DNA from: Coix lacryma-jobi var. lacryma-jobi
Lineage: Eukaryota > Streptophyta > Magnoliopsida > Poales > Poaceae
NCBI GenBank assembly: GCA_009763385.1
Contig: CM019824.1
Coordinates: 152,340,305 to 152,404,304, forward strand
Length of the DNA stretch: 64,000 nucleotides
Reading direction: 5' to 3'
The notes under the pieces are model-generated. The model did no database searches, was not told the origin of the DNA, and saw nothing but the letters and a program-made list of their open reading frames with translations. Both the position numbers and the translations under genes were made by a program. Below are positions 23,418 to 33,818 of this stretch, in pieces (positions within the stretch are counted from its first letter, which is position 1; each line of letters starts with the position of its first letter).

Positions 23418-24529
23418 GGCCCCCAATCAGATAGAGTCGTTGGTGGGGCTGAAAACTGCTTTCTGTAGAGCATCGGACCGTCCTATGCCCATATGTTGAA
23501 TAGGCGTTGGAAAACTAGCCGTTAGACCTATTTTTCGGGGGCATCGGACTCTACAGTGAGGCATCAGACTCTGGCATCGGACTCTATTATAACACTGTTC
23601 ATTCTGGGTTGATTTTAGTGAGCATCGGACTCTGGCATCAGACCGTCCTATGCATCGGACTCTGGCATCGGACTCGCGTCCTATGCCCCTCAGACTTTCG
23701 TATTTTGGGCATAACTCTTAGCTCCGAACTCTGATTTCGATGATCTTGGACTTTTCGGAAAGCTTATGAAATGCTCTATAACTTTATGCTAATTCCATGT
23801 CAGTTTGAGCAAATCCAAAATCATGAGACAGTTCCAATTCAATCAGCTCTTGTCTCGGCTTGAGTGTTAACTTTGTTTGCGTCTGGCCCTTTATTTCTTG
23901 TGTTTTGGACTTTGCTTGATCTTTGTAAGCCTCCAATACATATTGTAGGGTCTTGATTGAAGTGTTGATCACTTGATCACCATATTTCCTTCGTCCAAGT
24001 CACATGTGCACCCTATTAGACTACAAAACAAACACTTGCAACACATTAGTCCAATTTGGTTATGTCATCAAACACCAAAATCCAAAGATAAATGGGCCGA
24101 GGTCCATTTTCCTTACAGATGCATAGAGATAAAGATCTTGAACATGAAATGCAAGTGGAAGAGGAGAAGCTGCAACACATGTAGTAGTGGTCAGCAGAGG
24201 GAGGTGCGGGTACAAAGAGAACATGATGGAGGGTTGAGCGACTAGTAGGAATCTAGAGGATTTTTCTCATGACCCGGACATAGCTGCTTTGACTTTCATG
24301 TGTAAACATCACGCGGAAATGAAGCCAGAAGAAAAAAACGGCTCTAGAATTGCTCCATTTGGTGAGGGTCAGTTGATTTCTTTCATTGGGTGAGAATCGT
24401 TTCCAACTAGGGCCTAGACCTATGAGGCATAGGAGGTCCTTGACTGACTGAAGATATTCCATACCACTTCACTGATGCTGGTATTGCTAATGCTGCAAAA
24501 GTTTGTTCCTTCTCTAAATTTCAGCATAG

Positions 24530-25320
24530 ACTAGTTGGTCATTGCCTCCTGCCGCATCGAACATGATGAGCTAGGCGATGTCCTCAAGGTGCAACGACTC
24601 ATATACAGCATCAACGAGGTGTTGTTCAACTCCAAGACTAGGTATCTGTAGGTGCGGAAGCTACTCCACTACCTTGACTAGCACTCTAACTCAGTAGTGA
24701 GGGTCTTCTCTCTCAATGAGGTTATCACCAACAAGGACACTTTTGAAATGATTTTGAAGTAGGCTCTTTTGCCCATGGGACATACCATCAGTTATGTCCC
24801 CCATGCCACTATAAAGTCTCTGGTTTTAGCCAACTTTTTGGCTGAGAAGAGTGAGACAACAAAGACCCCACCGATGTCGGTCAATTAAGATATTGGACGA
24901 TGTACTTTGATAGATCGCTGATGTTCGACAACACGAGAGCTGGTGTTATCCTCATCTCCCCAAAAGGGGACTGATTGTGGTACATGCACTAGTTGCACTT
25001 CAAGATTACCAACAATATGTCACCGAGTACCCAGACCTACTTCATGGGCTCTAGATCACAATTTTCTTGGTGCCCACAGACTGTATGTTTGCGGGGACTC
25101 TGAGATGGTGGTGAACGAAGTCATCAAGGAACCCTCATGCCATGACACAAATATGGAGGCCTACTGCCAAAGTCCATAAGCTAGTGGACAAATTTGATGG
25201 ATGAAATCTATCACATCCTTTGGCACAACAATGATGTAATGGACATGTTTGCGATGATTGTAACTAGCCGAGAGCCCATTCTAGTCGGAGTCTTGCTCAA
25301 TGAACTCCATGAGTGATGCT
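24530..25320 (+). pseudogene. Ty3/Gypsy (Tat-type) pol remnant, right part: RNase H
   Basis: This continues the fossil that ends at 7380. Recognisable pieces are KVQRLIYSINEVL (RT/RNase H connection), YWTMYFD and ISPKGD (RNase H start), and LYVCGDSEMVVNEVIKE followed by SCHDTNMEAYC (RNase H core). Stops and frameshifts are frequent. Homology fades near 25320 in the region before the integrase, and no integrase was found. Confidence 0.75.
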
Positions 25321-27166
25321 AAATTTACTAGTTGGTGACCTAAAACACAAAAACGATTGAGCTACAACCGCTGGCATTGCCTTGCTTCGTTGTCACTGCA
25401 TTAGTTCCCACCTGTGTTGGTGGCATGCCTACCGCCAGATGCTTATGCCCAGGGCTGCCACTCCCACCTGCACTAGAAAAGAGCAAGGAGGGAGGGAGTC
25501 GTGAGTGAGAGAAGAGAAAATGGAGAAAGAAGAGATAAGGTAGAGAGAAATATGTAAATTGATAAAAGGAAAGTGAGGATGGTGGTTGATGCTAACACTA
25601 ATAAGTGTTGTACCTATAGCTTTTTAATCTATTTTTTTCATTTGACTAGCATTGACCATTTTGGATTGACTCTAAAAATAAAACCTTATTTCTAGATGAT
25701 GTGCACATACATAGGAATTACGTGTGATGAGTAGATGTGGCCCGATCTTCTCGAAGGATCCGCAGACTTGAACTATTGTTGTGTGACCTGACAATGAGGC
25801 AGTGCACCGCGAGTTCAACACACACAATGAAAGTGCAAAAGACAATCTCAGTTCCACACACCAAAGATGCCAACCCACACAATCATGTCGTAAAGACGTG
25901 AAGACACAAACTAGGTGAACTACAGTTCGATGTTCTATACAACTCCCTCATAAATTGAAAGAACATGTTTTGCAAGCCTCTCAAGATTTATGAGTGGTTG
26001 TTCTAGACAGAACACAAGAGTTACAATGATTTTGATAACCAAAAAGTCCTTCCCACGTCATATTACAATTATACTTATATTCCAAGTGGGTGATTTCAGT
26101 TTTCACTAAAGTTTAATTGATAATATCTAGTGGGGAAACAAAACAACATGGTTGTTGACTTTTTAAAGTGTTTGGTCTTCCTTTGCACTGTAGAGTGATG
26201 TGAAACATGGTGTCCTTCCATCTCCTTGTAAATCTTGTATCTGATTAATAGGTGACATTGACATCCTTGCATTGACTTGTATTTGGGCATAATTTGCAGC
26301 CCGGTCCTTTTTTAGCTTATTTGTCTTAATTGAATGTAGTTGCAGATTTTTTGGTCTTGTACATCCATGAGTTAAGTGAAATCTAAAATAGAAGTGGAAA
26401 CATGATATAACAATTAATTCAAGATGTAGAACACGTAACGTGTATTTAGGGATAGCTTTCACCTTTTTAGCCCTAAATGCATCGATGAATCTTCAACATT
26501 GTTTGTACAAATGCAAGGTTAGCATTCACCTGAGCATTGTTTTCCTTCTCTAACTGTTCTGTAATTGGTCCAACAATAATGTCAACGGCCAGTGTTTGCA
26601 ACAACCTGTAGAAATAGGGTCATATTTTTATATAGGTGTTTGGATGTCTTTACAAATATGTCTTTAGTGGCGGTTAGTAAGTTTGGGACCTTTTTCTGTA
26701 TGGCAAAATAGGACCGCGTATCTTGAAAAAATAGTTACAGGTCTCTAAAAATCAATTTTACAGTAGTGTGACTATCACCTCTTACTCAGAAATCGATTTT
26801 AAAGCCAGTTACTATTAGGAACCGGGTGCAGAGCTCTTTCGTCTAGTGTAATTTAACCTGTAGCATTCACAATCACATATATTTTTGACCAAGAAGGCAA
26901 GAAACCTGAGATCTGAGATACTACTGATGATTATTCGGGTCAAGACTTCATTGTTCCGACATGGCAGCACATTGTACTTGGATGTACCCAGGTTGATTTC
27001 CCTCAAACCTGAAAGGATGTACTGTTTTTCTCTCTGACCCTGAACAAGTTAATTAATTAAGAGAGTGGTCCATAAATGGTTCATGAAAATTGGAAACAGA
27101 AAAAGGCATGTCGACGAATTCTTTTTTGTTGGACTCCAGGGACAAGCAGCTATGGAGGCCCGGGGA
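25321..27166. other. Intergenic DNA and the 3' flank of GLK1
   Basis: No coding region or clear repeat ends were seen. The last one or two hundred bases before 27166 should include the GLK1 3' UTR (minus strand). A purine-rich GAGAGA stretch occurs near 25490-25560. Confidence 0.45.
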
Positions 27167-29309
27167 TCATCCACAAGCTGGCGGCACATTTGCTACACCT
27201 TGCCTCTGCAACTCGCCCATGACACTGTCTACTGAAGGGGGCTTCAGTCCGAGGGGCAGTGGCAGCCACGGTTTCGTTAAAACATCACCTATTGCTGCAT
27301 CTATGCTCTCACTTGACTGAAATTAAGATACAGAAAAGGAAAAGAAGGGCCGGGTTGAGACAGAGTGCCACAGAATTGAATATGAGTGTATTGCCTGAAA
27401 CATGTAGATAGAATGCAAATATGCAATGCAACTACACTTACTGGCTGCATCAGTAGCTGAAGCTGCGTATCTTGTTGACTCTTGCTTGCGAGTGTTGGAG
27501 CAAGGAAAGGTCTGTACATTGGAGTTGGAGGTGGACATGGCAAAGCACCCCTCACCGGTGGACCAGGGAAACGCTGAAAATTAATTAGGGCACAAAGCTC
27601 TTGTTTCAAAGAATAATAATGACTACGAAATGCCATTTTATATTTTTCTTGAGCATTGTTGATGAACCATTACCGCTGCTGGCATTGGTAGGCCCGGCAT
27701 ATGGGCAGGCCCCTGACAAAACGAAATCCGACAGTCAGAACACTAGCTAATTAATCTAGCTCCCTTATGAAATTAATTAACTTACGTTCGGTGCATCGGC
27801 AAATAATTAACACGCTGTAAACGTGCGCAGTGCATACCCTCATGTAAGCATGGTGCCAGAACGCCGGGTCAGATGGCGGCGGAGGAGCCCACGGCGGCGG
27901 CGGGGTGCGTGGGACGAGATGCCGAGGCCACGTTGGCACCCGAGGTGACTCCACGGCCGTCGGCGTCGGATGGCCCCAGACATGCAGCGGCCTCCCGAAG
28001 TGTGGCATCGGATGGGGAGGAGGGGGCGGCGGCGGCGGAGGCGGAGGGAAGCCGATGGTCGGCACGGTCCACGCGTTAGAATCGGGCCTCTTCGTCACGG
28101 CATTGGGGGCAGCGGCATACATGTGTCGCCGCTGCGTCCAGGTCGCGGCCTCCACCTCCCTTGCAAGCATGTGCTTCCTGTGGGAACGGTACTTCTGCTT
28201 CAATTTAAATTGCAACAAATAATCGATCGTTAGCAGAGAACAAATTAAGGAAATATGGTACTCCTAATCCTAACTACGAAGAGGCCAAGAACATGATGCA
28301 GTAATTTATTCCACACAGGCGGCTAGCTAGAAGGGAAAAAACGTTGGATCGATAGATGCAGCATATACTATATATAGATGGATCCATTCAGTTATGCTAA
28401 TTAAGCATCGCGGCACGGACCTGCAAATGACTGGCAATGTTATGCCGCGTGAGGGAGTCGTTCCCCATGATCTCGAGTATCCTGGACGGCACTGCCTTGT
28501 CAATGCCCAGCTGCTCTACGGCTTGAACAAATCTCCGGTGAAGTTCCGGCGTCCAATCCACCTGTAAAAATATAACATGTCACCACATCCATATGCAGTG
28601 TCACGACTCACGAGACTCGTCCTTTGAATGAACGGACCCCTATCGCTTTGTTTTCTCTAGGGCTTGCTTGCTATAGCTGACAGCTGATGACATGCATATA
28701 TGCGTAGCGTACCTTTGCTTTCTTCTTCCCATGGGAGTGCTTGTGGGACGACTTGTGACGGCTCTCCGCTTCCTGCGACGACGATGCCGTCGAAGACGGT
28801 GACTTTTCGCCCGCCTGAAAGGTTCCACAGCCCTCACCGGAGTCACCATGACCGGCGACCACCTCCTCGCCCTCGGCATGGTTGCACTCACCTTTCCCTT
28901 CCTCCACATCTGCTGCGCACGTTATGCTGCCGTCCTCGCCAAGGACGACACCACAGCATGGATCCACGGCGCCTATGTGCGGCGCGTCTGCTAAGAAGGG
29001 CAGGACCCTGGGAACCTCCTGGTCCATGACGCCATCGCCGGCGGCGGTGGCGATTGCCTCAAAGCCAGTGATGAAGATCTCGGCAGGGTCGACCGCCTCG
29101 AGGTCCGGCAGCGCGTCGTCTCCGACGTCGTCTTCTAGCCTGAGGAAGAAGTCCCCGAAATCTATGTCGTCGACCGTGAAGTCGAAATCCAGGTCCGAGT
29201 CGGACAGTACAGGCCCGGCGATCTCCTCCATCTCCTGCTTGCTGCCGGCGCCGCCTCCACCGCACTCCTCCACATCGGCACACCTCACCGCTGGCGACAC
29301 TGCAAGCAT
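27167..29309 (-). CDS. GLK1: GOLDEN2-LIKE 1 (GLK1) GARP transcription factor
   Basis: Six exons on the minus strand, all phase 0 with GT/AG borders: 28713-29309, 28421-28561, 27838-28194, 27674-27712, 27442-27573, 27167-27316. They encode 471 residues. GLKs are nuclear activators of chlorophyll-synthesis and photosynthesis genes that drive chloroplast development. The start MLAVSPAV and the acidic region (FDFTVDDIDFGDFFLRLED) match grass GLK1. The GARP DNA-binding domain spans about residues 199-258 (VDWTPELHRRFVQAVEQLG, LTRHNIASHLQKYRSH). The motif after it reads AREVEAA where GLKs usually have AREAEAA. A proline-rich region follows, and the C-terminal GCT box (DAAIGDVLTKPWLPLPLGL) is complete. 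Exon 4 encodes only 13 residues. No lesion is visible, so the gene looks functional. The start ATG is the first in frame and fits the family N-terminus. Confidence 0.96.
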
Positions 29310-30517
29310 CTCAAGTGTCTAGCCAGTAGCGCGCTAGTAGCCACACTAGGTACACGTACACTTGGAGCTGGAGCTCAGGTTGCTTACGAGTGCAGTGAAG
29401 TGGAAGGAATGGCCGGCCTGTTAGGGTAGGTTGTTGCAACCAGTCTTTGCACTGTTTTGCTGTTGAGCTAGCTAGGCTAAGCTGCTAGTACTGACCATTT
29501 GGTGCGATGGCAAGTCAGGACTCGCTCTCTCTGGGGAGTATTTGGGGGCGAAGGGAGAATGCATCTCGACCACAAAGCTCGCAAAGATTTCTCTGAATCC
29601 TTTTGATGGGTGGCCTTGTCCGCGAGCGCAAGTGCAGCTTGGTGGCTTCTGCGAATTATTGCGGCCTCGTAGCAAGCGTGTGCCTGTGTGTGGACGAGTG
29701 TTTTTTGCAGCCAGTTTTTGCTTTTCTTTTCGGTGATGCAGCAACAAACACTGGGAGAGAGGTGGACTCGATCTCGTGAGAGAGAGGCGACAAGAAGAGA
29801 ACAAAAGGTGACAGCGGCTGCATGTATATCGGCATCGGCTGGAGACTGTGTCCTGCTCCTGCGTGCTGCATGCTCTCGGCCCCTGCTCATCTGCGTTTTA
29901 AAATAATAATGCGAGAGATGGCTGTGAGTTTAGAAACGCGTTCAAATTGTAGAGGATATGGGGATATATATATATGAGATGAGGTGACAAGCGGACAACG
30001 GGACAAGGGCATCAGCAAATGAAAAACCAGTAAACCAACCGCTTCTTATCTACAAACTGTTAACTTTTGGAAGTTTAGCTGACACACTGGAAATTAAGAA
30101 TGCCACCCCTGGCTCATCGATCAGGCACAATCGAAAGCTTAATTATGCATGCATGAATCCATTGAATAAATGTATTATTATTGATCCACTAATAGCCAGA
30201 CTGTTTTGAATCAAGTGCACGTCTAAAACTAATGGTCATCGATCTATAGAAAAAGGTCGACAATGCACTGTTTCTAGAAAAGCCCTAACTTCTCCAATCA
30301 TTGTGCATCAATCAATTGTAATAAACTAATCATGCTGATGATGGTTACAAGTATACAGTCCACTAAATGCAATATTCGATGGAGGATATAATTCGTTAGC
30401 GTTGAACCTTAGTAGTCCTGATATCCACATATATATTACCTATAGGTTTTCAAATGATGTATTTGAATATCTGTCAGCGTGAGCGTGATGCTGACACATA
30501 TGGGAAAATGCACAATA
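29310..30517 (-). promoter_or_regulatory. 5' flank of GLK1 (presumed 5' UTR and promoter)
   Basis: Non-coding DNA upstream of the GLK1 ATG. A TATATATATAT stretch near 29960 could serve as a TATA element, but the distance (about 650 bp) and the ubiquity of such runs make this uncertain. Short frames here (for example 29477-29890) have no family resemblance. Confidence 0.4.
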
Positions 30518-30762
30518 CTCCCACCGTATAGGAAAAGAAAGTCATTTTAGACAAGGTTTTGGTCAAATTTTGAGAATATAAATCACGAATAACTTTTAAG
30601 TTATTGGGTTTGAAAATGTAAAAGCTATATATGAATAGATTTGTATTGACAAATATTTTCATAAAAGTATACATATATCATTTTTCAATACAAGAAGTCA
30701 AAGTTATACTTTGGAGACTATGATGTTGTCCAAAATAACTTCATTTTCCTATACGAAGGGAG
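30518..30762. mobile_element. Stowaway-like MITE (Tc1/Mariner type)
   Basis: A 245-bp element begins CTCCCACCGTATAGG and ends CCTATACGAAGGGAG, the familiar grass Stowaway terminus. TA lies on both sides (30516-30517 and 30763-30764). The AT-rich core has no coding capacity. It sits about 1.2 kb upstream of the GLK1 start codon. Confidence 0.8.
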
Positions 30763-30928
30763 TATGTGTGTACGGAGAACATTTGGCCCTAGAAAGAGAC
30801 ATAGAGTATGCATGGGCTTTGTTGTGGTACCCTCAAATGACTGTTTAATTAGATTGGATGGTTACAGTACATCCTAAGAGAGGTAATACATGAAACAACG
30901 TTAACCCCTCCCTCCACTCAAACCACAG

Positions 30929-31460
30929 CACTACAGGAAACACAGGCTTCGCCGAGTGCCTGCCAGTTTGCCGAGTGCCAAATTTTCGGCACTCGGCAAA
31001 CAACCTCTTTGCCGAGTGCCGGAAATGTAGCACTCGGCGAAGACTGAGCACAAGGCAAAGACTGCTTTGCCGAGTGCCCCACACTCGGCAAAGAAAAGCA
31101 CTCGGTGAAGTGACCTCTTTGCCGAGTGCCGCACACTCGGCAAAGATGAGCACTCGGCAAAGTGTCGCGGACCAGACGATATCCAGGGCCGTTTGCTTTG
31201 CCGAGTGCCCGCCGTCTGACACTCGGCGAAGATCCCCTCTTTGCCGAGTGCTAGCCACCTGGCACTCGGCAAAGCGTGGGGCCCCGTTCTTTGACACGTA
31301 AGCTGTTCTTTGCCGAGTGCCACGTGGCTGACACTCGGCAAAGAGAGCATCTTCGCCGAGTGCCGGCCACGTGGCACTCGGCAAAGAACGTGGGCTGTTC
31401 TTTGCCGAGTGCCACGTGGCTGGCACTCGGCGAAGATCCCCTCTTTGCCGAGTGTTAGTC
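30929..31460. repeat. CACTA left subterminal repeat array
   Basis: More than a dozen copies of GCCGAGTGCC or GGCACTCGGC, in both orientations and often paired as hairpins around 20-30 bp. These are the presumed TnpA binding sites. Long frames read through them on both strands are artefacts. Confidence 0.85.
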
Positions 31461-31465
31461 CACGT

Positions 31466-33690
31466 GGCCATCCGTTCAGACGTGACATCAAGCACTTCAG
31501 GAAAGGTGTTCAAGTCACCAACCCCATTCCTCAGTTCAAGAGCGGTTCTGAGGTCCGTGCCGATATAGAGGCTCTGAAGTTTGATAAAGACAACGGTCGT
31601 TTTTTCGGGTACGGAGAGAAACACATGTGGACCCATATATCGGGCTTGACTAGACTCCCCTATTTCAATGACCTTCTTTGTCCGCACTACATCGATGTAA
31701 TGCACACAAAAAAGAATATCGCTAAGGCACTCTTTGCAACACTCATGGACACAGAAAAGTCAAAGGACAACGTTAAGGCCAGACTGGACCTGCAAGAGAT
31801 GTGCGATAGACCAAAGCTAGTGATGAGGCCTCCTGGTGCTGGCAAGAAATGGAAAAGAGGTCCGGCCGATTATATATTGAAAAGAGACCATAGGAAGAAA
31901 GTACTACAGTGGATCCAGGCGTTAAGGTTCCCTGATGGGTATGCGGCGAATCTGAGGAGGGGAGTGAACTTGTCTACTATGCGAGTGTTAGGGATGAAGA
32001 GTCATGACTACCACATATGGATCGAGCGGCTCCTTCCTGCGATGACCCGGGGATACCTCCCTGAGCCTGTGTGGCGCGTGCTAGCAGAGTTGATCTATTT
32101 CTTTCGCCAGCTTTGTGCCAAGGAGCTATCTTATGACGTGATTGCTAACCTAGAGGAAGTGGCACCTGTGTTGATCTGCAAGTTGGAGATGATCTTTCCA
32201 CCCGGCTTCTTCCTGCCGATGCAGCATCTGATTTTGCACCTACCGTATGAGGCACGGATGGGGGGGCCCGTGCAGTGCCATTGGTGCTTTCCAGTCGAGA
32301 GATGTCTAAAGGTTCTTCGGAAAAAGTGTAGAAATAAAGCCAAAATAGAGGCTTCCGTGGCAGAAGCATTTATTCTGGAGGAGGTGTCGAACTTCACAAC
32401 AACATATTATAAGGATAACCTTCCTAGCATGCACAATCCACCCTCTCGTTACAACGTCGACGAGAGTTTATACTCAGCCTTTTCAAAGGCCAACTCGGAA
32501 GAGCAAGCGCATCGAGGACCAAGATGTTGCGGCATGATGAGTGGCACACTATCATGTTGTATGTGCTGTTGAACCTTGACGAAGTGACTCCTTATGTGCA
32601 GTAAGTTCTCAACGAGCTTGTTACATGCGCCGTCACTATCTTCAATCTATTGATTCGACGTCCTTGTTTTTAAGGAAATTTATTGATGAATACTGGAGAG
32701 AGGATAGGGAACCTTCCTCTGAAGAACAAGACCATCTTCTCAAAAATGGTGTGCCCGATTTCATTTCGTGGTTTAGTACGAAGGTACCACCCAACTAACC
32801 TTGTATTTCATTTCATTTCTTGTTTCATTTGATGAAACGATCTACCCTGTCTCAACTTACAGGCCCGCACAGATGCGGAAATGATGGATGAGTTGAAACA
32901 GGTTGCCAATGGCTTCGACTATAGGGTCAAGTCATTCACCGTTTATGATGTGAATGGCTATCGCTTTCACACAAGCAGCTACGAGCAGAGTCGGCCCAAT
33001 CAAAAGACCTCAAATACCGGAGTTCGTACGCCCGGCACCGATGAGCGCGACTATTACGACATAGTCGAAGAAATATATGAGCTCAACTTTGAGGGTACCA
33101 AAGCTATTAATCCAGTGGTATTCAAATGTCATTGGTTCGATCCTGATGTCACGAGAAGAGCCCCTGAGATTGGGCTAGGCGAAATTCGACAGGACACCGT
33201 TTACAAGGGAGACGATGTCTATATTGTGGCTCAACAGGCCACACAAGTTTATTATCTCCCATGGGCGTGTCAAGAAGACAACAATCTTATGGGTTGGTAC
33301 CTTGTGCAGTTAGTATCGCCGCGCGGTAAAGCGCCTCTCCCAAACGATGATGACTACAACTTCGACCCAAACACATATAACGGAGAGTTCTTTCAACCTG
33401 AGGGGCTAGAAGGGAGGTTTGACATTGACATTTTTGAGCTGATGGACACGGAAGAAGACGATGACAATGATATTGATGAGGATGAGGGTGATGAGGTGCA
33501 CAATGCCAATGACTTAAGAATGCTTGAACGATTACAGTTTGGTGGTGACATTGATGAGGACGAGGGTGATGAGGATGATGGAGACGACGCCGATTGTTTC
33601 GACAATATTGACAGTGATGACGACACACGTGTGCCACGAGCCAACACACGAGGGGCACTAGCCACTGACAATCGCGGAGATAATTTTTAA
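31466..33690 (+). pseudogene. CACTA TNP2-type transposase, C-terminal part only
   Basis: Three exons are visible: to 32600, 32675-32783 and 32863-33690, with good GT/AG sites. The first contains the tail of the transposase core (PYFNDLLCPHYIDVMHTKKN) and the DUF4218 region (HLILHLPYEARMGGPVQ, then AEAFILEEVSNF). Frame is lost between about 32490 and 32535. The last exon carries the DUF4216 region (VYDVNGYRFHT, VVFKCHWFDP, YLPWACQEDNN) and an acidic Asp/Glu tail. The N-terminal transposase-associated domain and most of the Transposase_21 domain are missing: the 5' subterminal repeats run directly into mid-protein sequence. This deletion plus the frame loss make it non-functional. Confidence 0.88.
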
Positions 33691-33818
33691 TTCATGTAAT
33701 GCTATATTGTTATAATTATTTTGCAATTATGTTTCGTTCATTTTGTATCTCTTTATAAATACTTATCGTTTATTTATGCTAATTGATTTTATCTTTGCAA
33801 TGGCAGGCACTCGATAAA

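Larger units (their letters stand above)
7754..24117 (-). mobile_element. Minus-strand Sirevirus-type solo LTR, split by a younger Sirevirus
   Basis: Pieces 7754-7877 and 22678-24117 make one LTR of about 1564 bp in reverse orientation. On the minus strand it begins TGTAAGG and ends CCTTTCA. A 5-bp duplication GATGC flanks the whole (7749-7753 and 24118-24122), and no internal region is present, so it is a solo LTR left by LTR-LTR recombination. The LTR carries repeated CATCGGACTCTGG-type motifs and the near-palindrome CATCGGACCGTCC. That style is typical of Sirevirus LTRs and is related to, but distinct from, the element inserted in it. Confidence 0.85.
7383..24415. mobile_element. Possible hAT-like non-autonomous DNA element, split by later insertions
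   Basis: The DNA that splits the old Gypsy pol starts AGGGCCCTATTTGGAA (from 7383) and ends TTCCAACTAGGGCCT (to 24415). These are near inverted complements of the kind found at plant hAT ends. Without the nested LTR elements it would be about 660 bp (7383-7753 plus 24123-24415). No matching 8-bp target duplication is visible and no transposase was recognised, so the call is tentative. Confidence 0.35.

Noticed and set aside
27873..28222. Plus-strand frames opposite GLK1 exon 3
   Set aside because: Antisense shadows of the proline-rich coding exon.
29477..29890. Minus-strand frame of 137 codons upstream of GLK1
   Set aside because: It is not in frame with GLK1, has no recognisable family and lies in the expected 5' UTR/promoter.
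30929..31460. Regularly spaced repeats resembling a CRISPR array
   Set aside because: The copies are in both orientations with irregular spacing and lie at a CACTA end; the genome is a plant.
30845..31705. Frames on both strands containing ALGKE, RHSAK and FAECR repeats
   Set aside because: These translate CACTA subterminal GCCGAGTGCC repeats and are not proteins.
32131..32397. Minus-strand frame opposite the TNP2 DUF4218 region
   Set aside because: Shadow of the plus-strand transposase exon.
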